From assembly GCA_023515745.1 (NCBI GenBank), contig JALECJ010000257.1:1490687-1554686 (forward strand): DNA of 64,000 bases. The letters run 5' to 3'. This document shows positions 22,347-35,752 of this stretch, one piece after another. The notes under the pieces are model-generated. The model searched no databases. It worked only from the letters and a program-made list of their open reading frames with translations, and was not told the DNA's origin. Positions within the stretch are counted from its first letter, which is position 1. Every line of letters begins with the position of its first letter. The position numbers and the translations under genes were made by a program. Origin of the DNA: Amoeboaphelidium protococcarum (taxonomy: Eukaryota; Aphelidiomycota; Aphelidea).

Positions 22347-24392
22347 TCAGCCATGTAAAGGCTAGAAATTCTCTGGTAGAATCTCATAATAGTCCAACAC
22401 ACGTCTAGCGCCTTTGATAACTCTTCGTCCCAACTCGACATTGCCTGAATGCGGACCATGAATAGACAAAGGATGTTTCCCAATCATCGGAACACTGATG
22501 CGAGAAATACTGCCAGTCAACGGAGTTACAACCGCATTAAACTCAGACAGAAGTGACTGAAATTATTAGTACTTCACATTGTAGCCGCCTTTAGTTGCGC
22601 CATCAGTTATCTGGCAGAGTATGAATATCTAACCTGCTGAGAAAATAACACGCTCTACTGAATTCAATTAATCAGTTCTTGTAAACTAATACTTATCAAA
22701 GTTTTACCATTCAGCACAAACCTCTTTTCTAGTATTTCTAAATGGAGCAACTTCCTTACTATTATCTGAATCATGAGAAGAACCGCCAGGCAAACCAGCC
22801 TGCTAAACATCCTAAGACTAAATCTCATAGTCCTCACTGTCGGTATTTAGATCAAAATCAATTTCATCTCTGTATTCGGGATCTAGAACAACATCCATTT
22901 CTGTAGGCAAACCTTCCAGTTGAGCATCACCAGAATCTGCAGTATTATATAGATCAAGTTCACTCATGTGATTACTGAGCGTGCCATCCTCACTTTAGCA
23001 GAGCAATGATTAACGGATGTTGGATACGGATAAGCAAGGTGAAGACTATTCCAGCGGCAAAGTTGCAAACTCATGCGGAATATCAGACTCCCGCAATCTG
23101 TAAGCTTACAATAGCGGCTCAATCATAGGCAATGCTTTTAAGCAGTACTCTTTAAAAATACCATGCCCTAGCGAGATTATTTCTGCAATGGAGACTGATT
23201 CTAAAATAGATGGCATACCTAGTACTTCAGCCATCTTCTGCATATATTCACTCTCCTGAGAGTCTTAATCTAGCTTTGCAGTCATACGTTCATAGGAATA
23301 TTACAGCTACTCAGAATTTTGTGAGGACACTTTTTTGAGAAATTTCCCGAAATCTTGAGGGCTCTCATACTGATGCATCTATTACTGTGATATCCGATAC
23401 GGCGAGTAACGCCGAGAATCCTTTTATACCAAACGCAACTATTCCACAAACTTATCATTCCCTGCCACAATAGGGAAGAGAATCTAATATAGCTACAGGA
23501 AGCTAATAAAATACTCTCCATTAAGTAAAACTGTCTAGGAAAATTCTGGATATTTAGCGCCTTCTCCTCTTAACGCTGTAACAGCCTTTCTGATAGATTA
23601 GCGCACGCTATCAATGTCAAAAAGCTCAATACCACGTAGAACCTTGATCAACTACTCCTATGAATCAAAGAACAATTGAGAAACTTAACAGTATGCATGA
23701 TGTTATTTAAACTCGCTACTCTATCTTTGTTCTGGGGACAGGTTATTCATTTACTTGGCCGAGAGAGCAGCGACTCTGCGATATAAACTAAGCGTGGATT
23801 CCATGGAAGACAAAGACGAACCCAAATTACTGACAAGATTGACCATCACATTATAAATATGGGCCTTGGAGAGGCGGCGATCCAAAAGAGCCTCCAAAGA
23901 TTTGTCGAAAAAAGACATTGCAATTAGCAGGGAGGGTTATCTCAAACTTGATAACAATAATTCTTAAGCCAAATCATGCTAAAGCGCGCGTAACAAATAT
24001 GCATCAGAAGCTTCCTTTTACAATGCCAACCATCTAGTTAGAAAGGTTCGGTGGAATTCGTTTGCATGATTGATTAGAGGCTTTAAATAATTCAGCGAGG
24101 AGATTACATACTCGTGAGTGTATATATACCCATCCAGCACGCGTTTCTGCATCAACTAATCATCAATATAATCGGGATTGTAAGTGGCCAGGAGAGGATT
24201 GTCAGACGCCATGTATCTAAACACGTCTTTATTCAAGTAAACTTAGTATTTATTACTAGTGGGGCTTCTATCAGAATGATCTCTATGTTACGATCGCCTC
24301 GTAGACTTTTTCTTACTCTTAGGAGGCATTGCCATCGTCCCCATCACTATGAGAAGGATCGATATAATAACTGATAACTTCAACAGCTCCAT
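22347..24392 (-). CDS. Secretory paralogue family with HicA-like C-terminus, copy 1
   Basis: A 681-residue protein, ATG 24390-24392, TGA 22347-22349, one frame. The N-terminus is a signal peptide (LLKLSVIISILLIVMGTMA) followed by basic MPPKSKKKS. The middle 450 residues are helical, with SFFDKSLEALLDRRLSKAHI the best conserved block. An acidic Ser-rich linker (about 480-560) follows. The last 100 residues are the most conserved: ITDGATKGGYNVKY, TPLTGSISRISVPM, LSIHGPHSGNVELGR, VIKGARRVLDYYEILPENF. That pattern (small helix, GS-x-R, strand, His near the end, final helix) recalls HicA/YcfA dsRBD-like domains known from bacterial toxins and some fungal proteins. This is inference only. No experimental function is known to me. 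Confidence 0.75.
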
Positions 24393-24964
24393 GATGTCTT
24401 TGATATAGAGCAAGTCGAGTATTTTGAATAAAGAACTTGAATTAGGGGATCGATCCGCTATGTGCTCTGATCAAAATGCCTCCTCATTGACATTTTAGAT
24501 CTCCGCCATCTTAACTCCGACAAAAATATACAAAACCCGCTCTATTCTATTGATAAAACGATATAGTTCATTAACCATAATCTGATCTCATATACAGAGC
24601 GGCGGTTTTTACAACTACCATCACAATGCTCTATTGAGAGTACTCAGACTGATCCTTCGCCGGACGTGAATTCCCGTGAAACATCCAGTTTATACTCTTA
24701 AGATTTACTAACAGCATCAAAACATTACCACGGCAACCTGCTCAGTGCATTACGTTGCGGTGAATTTTTGATTGCATCATAAACTGTGTAGGATTTAAGG
24801 TCTAACTGCTACGAAGTTTTAGTGAGTGCGACATTAGAAAGTTCCAAATAGTATCTATATTGTGTGAGTACCTCGATGACTTTTCAGTTAACGCTTGCAG
24901 GATCTCATTACTATTGGCAAAAGATAACTTACAACGACATTGCAATCTATTTAAAAAACATGAA
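24393..24964. other. Intergenic, 572 bp
   Basis: Between family copies 1 and 2, holding the promoter of copy 1. AT-rich, with no coding frame, repeat or RNA gene that I can support. Confidence 0.5.
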
Positions 24965-27037
24965 TCAGCCGTATAAAGGCAAAAAATTCTCCGGTAGAAT
25001 CTCATAATAGTCCAATACACGTCTAGCTCCTTTGATAACTCCTCTTCCCAATTCTACATTGCCTGAATGAGGACCATGAATGGACAGAGGATGAGTACCT
25101 TTCATCGGAATTGTGATGCGAGATATGCTTCCAGTCAAATGTGTAACATCAGCATCAAATTCAGCCAGAAGCGACAGAAAATCTTTGTACTTCACATTGT
25201 AGCCGCCTTTAGTCGCGCCATCAGTTATCTGGCATAGCGTGAATAATTACTCGGGCGTAAATATTACATACTCGCGAGAAATCAGTAGATCTGACATAAG
25301 AAACTAATACTTGTCATAGTTTTTCCATCCACTGCAGATCTCCTTCCTACCATATAATAAGGGCACAGCTACCTAACTTGAGTCTAAATTGTGGGAAGCA
25401 CCAGAAGATGCCGGTAAAGATAACCGGTAGTCATTTGAAGGCTAAACCTCTCCATCTTCAGAATCACTCTTGATATCAAAATCAACCTCATCCCTGTACT
25501 AAGGGTCGATAACAACATTACTTTCGTTTGCCACTGGAACAGCTTCTTCTGAATCATCTCCAAGATCAGTAGATTCAGAAATGTCGAGTTCACTAACGCG
25601 GTTACTCAAAATATCACTTTCACTTTAACAAGGTAGAGGAGACTCACGCTAATCAGCCGAGGCAGAGGGACAGTGTAGCTATAGACGCTATTCAGGAGCA
25701 AACTCATGAGGAATATCAGCCTCGCGCAGCCGATTTACTTAAACCGACTATTCAATCATGGGCATCGCAATCTAACTATACTCTTTATATATACGATGCC
25801 CTTACAAGATGACAGATGCAATAGGATCCGGATTCAAAGAGAATCGACTCTGAGACACTTCAATCATCTTCTGCATATAGTGAACCTATCGAGTTTAGTC
25901 AATAAAATCTACAGTCATTCGATTTATATTGGCCAAGAGCTTACCAGAGTCTGTAGTTCTATGCTAATTAAGAAATTTCCCGACATCAGGATTGTCAATA
26001 TAAGCTGACAACTACGATTAGGAAGTATGTTGAAGCGAAAGCAAACGCGATTTCCTATGCACACCACGCAACTACTGCACAAATTTATCATTCTATGACA
26101 CTATAGGATAAAGGACTTGATACAGCTGTAGATATCCGATATAAGGTTCGCCCAGGAATAGGAAAAATTAGCATGATGCCGAATTGGATGAACCTTCTCC
26201 TCTCAGAGTTGAGATCGTCTTTCTGATGGATCGACGCACATCATCAATATCGAACAGCTAAATGCCGCGAATAACCTCTATCAATTTCTCTGACGCTTCA
26301 TACTATATTCCAATAACTTTAATAAAAGCTTTTAGTCTCTTAGATTCTGCTTTTTATCTTTGTTGTGAAAAAAGACTGCTATACTACTTAATCAACGTAT
26401 CCTATATGCGACGCAGTAATCCATTCCCAGATTCAGCTTCAGATTAAGATGTACTCAAAACACTTATGAGATTAACAACAATGTTGTAAATATGGGCTTT
26501 TGATAAACGACCATCAAGCAGAGTTTATAATGCATTGTCGAAAAAGGACATCTATAGAAGTACAGTGGGTAGATTTAAAGAGTCTTACAGCAGATTGGCG
26601 GCCATTTCATGCTACATTGCATAAACAAATTCTGCATCAGAAAAATCTTACTATAGTGTCATCCATCTGACCAATATCGAATGGTAAAATTCGTTGGCAT
26701 GTTTGATCTAAGGCTTAATATAGTTAAGCTAAGAGATTAGATATTCGTGAGTGTACAGATATCCATCTAATACGAGCTTTTACATCACCGCATCATCAAT
26801 ATAGTCGGGATTGTAAGTGGCGAGGAGAGGATCATCAGATGCCATGTATCTAAACGCGTCAATATTAAGATCTTCCTCCTATTCATTTTTTGCAGTGCCT
26901 TCATGAGAATGATGACGAGACTGCTTATGCTAAGATGACGCGCCCTTCTTTTTACTCTTTGGGGGCATTGCCAACGTGGATAATAACATGAAGAGCATCA
27001 CAAAAAGGCATATCCTGATAAGTTACATTCTCAGCAT
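24965..27037 (-). CDS. Secretory paralogue family with HicA-like C-terminus, copy 2
   Basis: A 690-residue protein, ATG 27035-27037, TGA 24965-24967. Same layout as copy 1: hydrophobic leader (LIRICLFVMLFMLLSTLA), MPPKSKKKG, helical body with QMSFFDNALQTLLDGRLSKA, acidic linker and the conserved C-terminal domain (KDFLSLLAEFDADVTHLTGS, ITIPMKGTHPLSIHGPHSG). The middle of the protein is the most diverged part relative to copies 1 and 3, whereas the C-terminal 100 residues are nearly the same. This unequal conservation suggests that the C-terminal domain carries the shared activity or that it is homogenised by gene conversion. Confidence 0.75.
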
Positions 27038-27641
27038 ATTATAGCAATTATATCAGAAGTTATTATGTCTTTGTTATAATATACAATGATCATTAAAATG
27101 TGACCTTGACGTTACATTTAGCTAGCATGTGCTCGCAGCCCCTGTTCCGATTGAAACTCCGCTCGAGCACGAGCCCCGTTGATCGAAAATCCCGCATCTG
27201 CTTCCCCTGAAATAAACACGGTTCGCATCGTCACTTTACAGTTCCGTATATCCTTTAGATTATCAAAGATCTACGCATCGGCTACATGTGCTACAATTAC
27301 AAGATTATAAATTTTGCATGTCATTAAATACATTATCAATAAGAGCATTGAACTCTGTGTGTCTCATTTTGTCATTGCAACATCTTGCGCATCAAAATGG
27401 TATACTTCTCATACTTTCAGTAAGATCACGTTACCATATAGTCGTCTCGCTCATTTTGATAATTTACAGTTATCTTTCTGAGCGTGTTTTCATGGTATGC
27501 TTAAAACTTGCGTTAAAGGAGAAGCGATCGTTGAATTAAAATGATCGATTCGTCAATAAAAGCAATCATTCTAACATTAAGTAAACACTTTGAGCAATCA
27601 TTCTACTTAATCTATTCTAACGCCAAAGTTCATTATTTCAA
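27038..27641. other. Intergenic, 604 bp
   Basis: Between family copies 2 and 3. Contains a GC-rich patch near 27130-27200. A plus-strand frame at 27288-27539 has no similarity to anything recognised. No promoter motif is evident. Confidence 0.5.
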
Positions 27642-29693
27642 TCATTCATTTATTGGCTTGAAGTTCTCTGGGAGAATTTAGTAATAGTCCAATACACGTC
27701 TTGCACCTTTTATAACGCCTCTACCCAACTCAACATTCCCTGAATGAGGACCGTGAATAGACAGAGGATGAGTACCTCTCATTGGAATTGTGATGCGAGA
27801 TATGCTTCCAGTCAAAGGTGTAACATCAGCGTCAAACTCGGCCAAAAGTTACAGAAACTCTTTGTACTTCACATTGTAACCGCCTTTAGTAGAGCCGTCA
27901 GTTATCTGGCAGAGCGTGAATATCAAATCAGCAGAGAAAACAACCCGCTGTAGTGAAATCAACTAGCCAGATCTAACATATTGATACCTGTCATAGTATT
28001 ACCTATCAGCGCAAATTTCTTTTCTGCTATTTCTAAATGGAACAACTTCCTCACTATTACGTGAATACTGAGAAGAAGCATCAGGCAAATTAACTTGAAA
28101 ATCATCCTAAGACTAAATCTCATCATCCTTATTGTCAGTGTCAAGATCAAAATCAACTTCATCTTTGTATTAAGGATCGAGAACAACGTCGCTTTCTGCA
28201 GGCAAACCTTCTAGTTAAACATCACTTGAATCTGCAGTATGCAATAGATCAAGTTCGCTCATGCGATTACTGAGCGTGCCATCTTCACTTTGGCAGAGTA
28301 CTGACTCACGGTGATTAGATACGAATGAGCAGTGAGGAGACTGTCCTAGTTGTAAAGGTGCAAAGTCATGAGGTATATCAGACTCGCGCAGCCTATACTT
28401 TTACACCAGCTATTCAATCATGGGCATTGCCTACAAACAAAATTTTTAGAATATACTATGCCCTTAAAGAACAACAGATGCAATAGAGACTTATGTAGTG
28501 AATCGCTTATCAGATATATCAAGCATCAGTTGCATCTAGACAGAGTAGCCAGATTCCTCATAAAACTGGGCAGTCATCCGATCAAAAGCAGTAAGATGCT
28601 AGTCAGGACTTTTGGTCAGCATATTATCTATAAGTCTCTAAAAACCTTCAGAGTCCAGATATTCAGAAATTTACGTATAGGAAGTTTTTTTGAACGAAAG
28701 TTTCCGTGCTTTTTCATACACCATACCCAACTAGTTCAAAAAGTTTCTATTCTCTGCCACTATGGGAAATAGAATCTAATATAACTATAGAAAGCTTATA
28801 TGAGACTCCCCTGAAAGTAGTACTACGTTTGAGAATTCTGGATTCGTGTCGCCTTATCCCCTTAACGTTGCGACAGTCATCCTTATAGATTAACGCACAC
28901 TATCCACGTTAAAAAGCTTTATTTTCCGTAGAATCTAGATCAACTTCTCTAAGGCACTTAATTACATAACACTTATTTTCCTAAGAGCTTCCAATTATTT
29001 AAACAAAGGATATTACCGTTTGAAAGCGGGCATGCTCTCCATATTCCGTACCAACTGCTCAATCACACCGCGTAGTGCGTCCAGTGCAGATTCCATCGTA
29101 GATAAAGACGAGCCCAAAGCACTGACGAGATTGACCATCACATTATAAATATGAGCTTTGGAGAGACGGCGATCCAAAAGAGCTTCTAATGCATTGTCGA
29201 AAAAGGACATGTACATCAGAAGGGAGGGTGTATTCAAACTTTACTACAATACATTGGCAGCCGTTACATGCTACATCGCAAGTTCCATCTCTGTATCTGA
29301 GGTCTCATACTACTACAATATCAACCATCTAGTAAGAAAGGATTAGTAGAACTCGATGCGGTCTTTAATCTGAGGCTTTAGATAATTCAGCGAGGAGATT
29401 AGATACTCGTGAGTATAAAGATATCCATCTAATACGCGTTTTTGCATCACCTCATCATCAATATAATCTGGATTGTAAGTAGCGAGGAGAGGATTATCAG
29501 ATACCATCTATCTGAACGCGTCTTTATTCTAGTAATCTTCATTTTCATCAATAGTGGGACTTTAATCTGAATGATTTTTATATTACTTTCGCTTCGATGA
29601 CTAGGACTTTTTCTTACTCTTGGGAGGCATTGCCATCGTGCCAATTAGCAAGACCAGAATGATGATGATAATAAATATCGCTGGGAGTTTCAT
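27642..29693 (-). CDS. Secretory paralogue family with HicA-like C-terminus, copy 3
   Basis: A 683-residue protein, ATG 29691-29693, TGA 27642-27644, open throughout. Leader LPAIFIIIIILVLLIGTMA, then MPPKSKKKS, NPLLATYNPDYIDDEVMQKR, a helical body, RLRESDIPHDFAPL, an acidic linker and the conserved end (KEFLQLLAEFDADVTPLTGS, VELGRGVIKGARRVLDYY). It differs from copies 1 and 2 at the extreme C-terminus (NFKPINE rather than NFLPLYG or NFQPLHG). The three genes are head-to-tail with spacers of about 0.6 kb, a clear tandem expansion. Confidence 0.75.
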
Positions 29694-30648
29694 CTCTCGT
29701 ATGATAAGATATTATTATAAATTTCAATCTCCAGATTTGTAATAGAAATGGGATCACTGATTCTAGTCTCCGGGCCGACCGATCAAAACAGTCTAGCGTG
29801 AACTTCCTTCAATTCTTAAGGAATACCCCTTACTTCATGCTCCATGTGTATGTAAGAATATATGATTTTATATGTTCTATGTTTTTGAATTGAAGTACTA
29901 ATAAGTATAGAATATTTAGAAAACAATAATCTTCAGCGTTATTTGATTTGATGATTTTCTCTGTCTGCAGGTGATGAACTCTGCATGTTGAGAAATGTGA
30001 TCCGCCTCTTTTGTTTCATTGTACCTTGATTTACAGTACTGTACAAAGCTCTGCCTAACTGCGCTTAAAGCGATGTAAACAATTTGAAGTGTACGTATTG
30101 CAATTACCAATTTTACTATTCCATTGAAGTTCCAAGTTTTTTTAACGGTCATAGTAATTATATAGTCAACGTCTATTTTTTTTTCGAGGATCTAATGTGA
30201 TGCTTCGTCTATATTAATATCTTAGACTGGTGTTACTTTGATCCAAGCGGTAAACGCGAGACAATTTTTGAACGCACCCTTCACGTCTTTGGACATTGGT
30301 ATAGATTTTGACTAACATCCCTTCATTTTTTCGCACGAGTAGCTTTAGATAGACTGTCGATTAAGAGTACAAGCTCATGAAATTACAATAAGTTTGTAAG
30401 TACCAGCAAGTGGAAGATCTGGCGTGTAAGCTCATAATAATCGCATTAAAGTTCTGACAAGTTGTCGTTCGTTAAAGCCTCACTCGCATATACTGTACAT
30501 GAACGAAACTGTGACAAGAACATGCATGTTTCATGTTCAAAGTTGACTTTCAAAAAATATGGAAAAATGTCAATCAAAAAAGAGATCTATACACAGTAAG
30601 CTCACTATAACTTTACTATTAATATCAAGTATCAAGCAACGTAAAAGA
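29694..30648. other. Intergenic, 955 bp
   Basis: Separates family copy 3 from AP-1 mu. AT-rich. A minus-strand frame of 78 codons at 29916-30152 has no recognisable features. I see no RNA gene, repeat or other signal. Confidence 0.5.
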
Positions 30649-32064
30649 TCAAAACCTCTTCAACAGTAAATTCTGGTCAGCACTTCCAGGCCCATTGCCT
30701 TTCACGGGATCAGGCATTCTCATCTGATAGTCACCATGTTGAGTGATATACCTCACCCAAGGCAGCGCCTGGTATCCGCTACTCTCAATAATCTTCAAAT
30801 AACGCACCTAAATACCGCTAGTGGTAAAGTATGGAATCTCAAACTTTACAGATATCGGCGGTCTCTTATCCGGATCATCAGACTTCACAGTGGGCAATCC
30901 AAAATGCGCTCTCATCACAAAGTCTTTACCGCCAGGAAACTGCTTAATCTTCCACAAGATACTACTCTTCTCTGGCACATAACTCACATTACCAATCGTC
31001 GCCTTGAACTTGGGAGTATCTGCATCTTCAGGCACCGGAATATAAATCTCCACATTGTTCGCCGTGGATCTTCTCTTGAACTGAGCCTTGGCCTTGACCA
31101 GGTACTCCACACGACCACCATAATGTTCCACTACAGACTCACACCAGATGAGTGGCTTCACCTGAGCATTCAGACGGTATGACATCAACTCAAACTCTCC
31201 ATCCGGTGGAATAAAGCTGATGGTGCGATCATTCTCAAAGCGGCTCAGACGGACACACTGATGAAACTTGACATCTTCCATCTCTATAGCCTTACCCTTG
31301 GTAGGTGCACGTCCAGCATTCTCAAACATCACCTTATCGTTCAATCCGAGACGTAGTTCAGGCATACCACTCAGATAACATCTCATCTTCACAGCACCGA
31401 CAATCTCGCTCTTGATCACATTACCATTGCTGTTGGCCAGCATATTGATAGACTCAACCACGTCCAGGAACACTTCGTTACGTCTATACTTGATACCTTC
31501 TGGTCTCCAAGACACAGAGCTAGTAAGAGCGGACGGTGGACGTGCCTGTGTACTCTCCATGATCTGGAAACTCTCCTGCGTAATGTACTCCTGCAATATC
31601 TTGGTTTCGGTAGTCTGCGGATAACCATAGTCCATAATCTCATCGAATAGCTCATAGATAACCACAAAGTTGTCCTTGATAGACTCCTCTTCCAGCTCTT
31701 TGAAATACTCTGTAAATACACTAATCAACTTGTGCAGAAATACAAAGATTGTAGTGGCATTAGAATTCATTCGACTCAGCGCAACAACTACACACAAACA
31801 CTTATCCATATATCACTCATGACCATCATCATAATTTACAATATGCTTACTGTAAACGTTATTATGCTTTATATGAAAGTAGTTGATTCCCTCATCAGTC
31901 ATTATGGGTGGTGCATATCCACTGCCGTTCTCACCAGATTCTTCATGTTCAATGATGAGAGGCATAAACTTTTCAATGGCAGACACTGGGATGTCTCCCC
32001 GATAATTCCTGCTGATGAGCACTTTCCCCTTCAGATCCAGTATGAAGACTGAGGAGGCCACCAT
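30649..32064 (-). CDS. AP1M: AP-1 clathrin adaptor mu subunit
   Basis: Two exons (31851-32064 and 30649-31787) joined over a 63-nt intron (GTAAGC...TGTGTAG) give a 450-residue protein. The N-terminal longin domain reads ASSVFILDLKGKVLISRNYR, then NNVYIVALSRMNSNATTIF across the splice. The C-terminal mu-homology domain includes SVSWRPEGIKYRRNEVFLDV, GKAIEMEDVKFHQCVRLSRF, SFIPPDGEFELMSYRL and ISVKFEIPYFTTSGI, ending in a WVRYIT block. The KRRSTANNVEIYIPVP stretch and wording of the motifs point to the mu1 branch. It recognises YxxPhi sorting signals in clathrin coats between trans-Golgi and endosomes. Confidence 0.95.
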
Positions 32065-32411
32065 CGCTATATTTCACCACAGATGTATGTTCCTTTAGAA
32101 AATCAAGAGATACAAGGTGGTGGTGAGAACAATCGCTGAAGAAGAGACTTCCTTCAAAATCAAACGCCGAACAACGAGAGCAAGAGAGAAAGATCGCGAA
32201 CGTGTGCGAGAGAATTTCTCTCTCCAAACACTCGGTGCTATCTGCGAATATAAGTCATGATGTGATTGATATATTGTCAAGTTAAACCAAGTCCTAAGTG
32301 TACCTCAATATCATTACTATAGCATTACATTACTCATTACTCAAATCATAAATTTCATTAAATCCACGCTAAATTTCCACTCAGTTTTCACACCTTCGCC
32401 ACCATTTTAAC
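32065..32411. other. Intergenic, 347 bp
   Basis: Between AP-1 mu and the next minus-strand gene. A frame on the minus strand at 32095-32280 overlaps the AP-1 promoter and looks like chance. Nothing else is seen. Confidence 0.5.
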
Positions 32412-35363
32412 TCATTTTCTGTTCAGCACCGCAGATATAATCCAAAAATCCACAGCTCCGCCACTTTGTGCTATTGGCACAGTTTAGATAGATATAATCT
32501 TGAACCCGTACTACTCTAAATACATGTTCCACCATTCCTTTTTTATTTCAGAAGGCTTATTCGGATTATTCCATTTCTCATTCAGGATACAAGCGTCCCC
32601 AAAGCTTTGCAAAATAAACAGCGTACCATCATCTTTCAGACACCTTTTCACCTCTTATAAGTAAGTAACATCCCAGAATGAAAGTCTCATAATAGCAAGA
32701 TCCAAAAATTAAGAGCGTTCAGAGTTGCTAAAAAGATTAGACAATTAAGCCAAATCATGCCTTTTGTATGTAACAGACTCCTTGCGCGATGAATCCACCA
32801 GAACTTTACGAGCCGAACCAAACTCTTAAAAATCCAAAACATCTACAGCGAGAACATTAATTTGCTAATCATGAAGCACTAGATCCGGAAGTATATCATC
32901 AAAAACAAAACTTGATGGTCCACATCCTAAATCAGCGATATTATAGTTTGAAGATGAATCATGCAACTTTAAACCAATTATTGCACTAATACGGCTCGAA
33001 AAATTGTTAAAGCAATCATCGTTCCAAGAAGCTCTAGCGGCTTTATACGACTCATGATACTGAAGCAATAGCTTAGGCTACTATAAAACTTCATTCTTAA
33101 ACTACTAGATATCACGTGCCCATTATTACCCTTGCTGATGCCACTCAGCAACCCACTCAGCACTGCTCCATCTTGTGAGTTCGTTTTGAGCGTCTTCATA
33201 TGCCAAGCTAATATTCAGCTTACTAGCTACAGCACCAATAATAGCAAAGATCGCCCCAGTTTTTCCAGACTAAGGCTCCGCAGTTAGAACGAATCGGTTT
33301 GACTTAATATGACTTATGACTTCTGGCTACATTCCATGCAACATATGGCTACCTGTAGCTTGAAAGTCGCCAGTAAAGAAATACAATGGATCAGAGGAGT
33401 CTTCGGTACTGGCATCTTATAAGCTCAGATCTGCAACACCATCAAGGACATTTCCATTTTTCATATATTAGTCAGGTCGACAACAATCTTAATCTCCTTT
33501 AAAAACATTATAGCCAACCTGCGACAAAGCCAATTTGGGTGGAAACCTTCTATATCCAAAAACGCGACCCGCATCTTAGATGAAAGTTGAATATTATACT
33601 TTTCCCTTAGTGTATCTGGCTCTTAAATCAAACAGCTTTAAACTTTGCGGAAGAGTATCACCCATTCGAGCCTTCTCCAGAACCAACAAGAAGCAGAATC
33701 CTTAAACCTTTTCCAACTCTTCAAACTACAAAAAATTTACTTCAGATTCATCTCCCTCCTGAACTGACACAACAACAGTGTACTTGAATCCTGACCGCTG
33801 GCGGTATCTCTTCAGCAATTAGGCAAAAGCGGAAACATAAACTTCATCGGTCAAGCGAATCATAATCATGCTTCTGTCTTGGCTCTAACTCAACATCTTG
33901 CGCACGCTAGTCGTCACTTAAGAAGCGCCGCTAATATTCAAAAGAGCTCGCACATAATCAAAGATTACAGCAACCGAAGCGTCAGAGAACCTATCAAACA
34001 AATGCTTGCGGCAGTTCCAGATCGGCGATCGAAGTGGAGGAGCATCCTCGCCAATCAAAATATTACTTTACTGCAGATAAAACTAAAATCCTCTGTAATC
34101 AGACGGAGATATTAGACGGATGACATTCGATTGATACTACTCAATAGCTCTATGATGGTTCCAAGCAGTTGCAGAAATATGAACAAAGAAGACGTTATTT
34201 GACACCATATCTTAATGTTGAACAAATGCACTATCAACCATTCCATCTTTATTAATGCCCCAGTGGCATTCATCGAGCAAAATTAGAAACAACCTATCAG
34301 GATGATCCTTTATATCCTAATAAACTTTTTACCACACAGTTGCCGCACTTAAAGACTGAAATTACATGACACCTTCAGAATCTTTTTTCACACCTTTAAA
34401 ATCGCAAAGCAGACGTACACGGGACTGCAGATATTTGCGCAATTGTAATTATCTCCCTCCCTAGTCTAATGCTTTAAATGTCCCGGGTAAAAACTCAAAA
34501 AGACTACCTTTCCCTGGTGAAAAAGCATCCATAGCTCTCTCCAAACACTGCTGTTATAACGTTAAGCGTGGAGGCATGAGCAGAACAAAATCCATATCCT
34601 TAAACTTTGTTCCATCGGATGAAGTCCAATGCCCATTATTACCATCGAAAAACATATCAGCAGCCTTTTAAGCAGCACTGAGCTGATTAGGGAAGAATAA
34701 TGTACGATCAGCCGACTAGGAGCTCGGCTTTTATGTATGAATAGCTAGCATTGTCGTTGTAATCTCTCCAACCTCCGCCAATTAGCCCATAAACTCGCTT
34801 TGCGCCCAGTTGATGACCATATCCTTGTCGACAGGCAGCTTCTCAAAATGGCGAACTAATAAACATAAGCTAGAGGGATCTTCAGAATATGCAAAAACTT
34901 ACACTTAAGGGCCATCCTTCATTACATTCTCCGCAGTGAGAATGTCTGGCGAAATGAGCTACTACTAACCACCGTTGTCACTAAATGCACTGCACAGAGC
35001 ATAATCGAGTTATAATGAGTCCAGAGATTTTGAACTACCATTTTAACTTAGAAGATTATGGACAACTAACACAATTTTAGAAGTAATAGAAGGACACCCA
35101 AAATGTGTAATTTTGGTACCTGTCTTAAAACCGTTCAATAGTCTTCGGATAGCATCAGCACCAGAATGTAAGATCAATGGCTTTGAAGTTTTTAACTAAA
35201 CAGTGGAGACGGGATTGGGGTTGCAGCGACCACGACAAGAACATTTATCTGTGCAGCCGTTTTTATTGTTCTTCCTACAACCGCAGTTCCCATGAGAGCA
35301 GTCCTTAGACTTACACTGACATCTACTCCCTCTGTCACTATTGTCAGGGGAATTCGAATGCAT
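32412..35363 (-). CDS. CXC domain + circularly permuted SF2 helicase + methyltransferase fusion
   Basis: A 983-residue protein, ATG 35361-35363, TGA 32412-32414, one frame. Residues 15-49 hold nine Cys in a tesmin/TSO1-type CXC pattern (CQCKSKDCSHGNCGCRKN...CTDKCSCRGRC), a DNA-binding zinc fold. The helicase part has the DExH box first (LFLILLDECHWGI, about 363), SAT motif HISATAWN (about 396), motif VI DAGRVFGYRRFPP (about 596) and only then a Walker A, LTAEPQSGKTGAIFAII (about 694). That order is circularly permuted, as reported for GREB1-type helicases. Residues 760-983 form a class I methyltransferase: YHESYKAARASW, IADLGCGPSSF (SAM loop, about 807), LAVDVLDF, DLAIMRLSFWDV, VKRCLKDDGTLFILQ, closest in feel to Rrp8. 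Probably nuclear, acting on DNA or RNA. The target is unknown. Confidence 0.78.
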
Positions 35364-35752
35364 AGTTAAACCAGAAAGCAATCAAACTTAACAGTTTGAG
35401 GACAAGGGCGGAAACGATTGGCTTGATGATCGTTATCCGTTTGCGCAATTGATAAGCAAAAGATCAACAAGGGATCAACAGCAATGAAACACAAACAATT
35501 ATCACTATGCAACGTTGGTTCAACAGAGGAACAGTGCTTAATAAGCAATGCTATCATTTATAACATGACATGGTGATTAAAATAATTTGTGTATAACATT
35601 TCAGCTCATCACTTGTCACCATAAAACAAGAATACCCGAATTAAATAAAAGGCTGTATCGACTTGTAATATTAACTAAAAACCCAACCTTTAAGAGTAGA
35701 AGAGAACTGTTTATGAAGTTTAACTTGTATAATTCTTTGCCACCTAATATAT
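35364..35752. other. Intergenic, 389 bp
   Basis: Between the CXC-helicase start and the ceramidase stop, both on the minus strand. Short frames on both strands are not convincing. No motif is seen. Confidence 0.5.
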
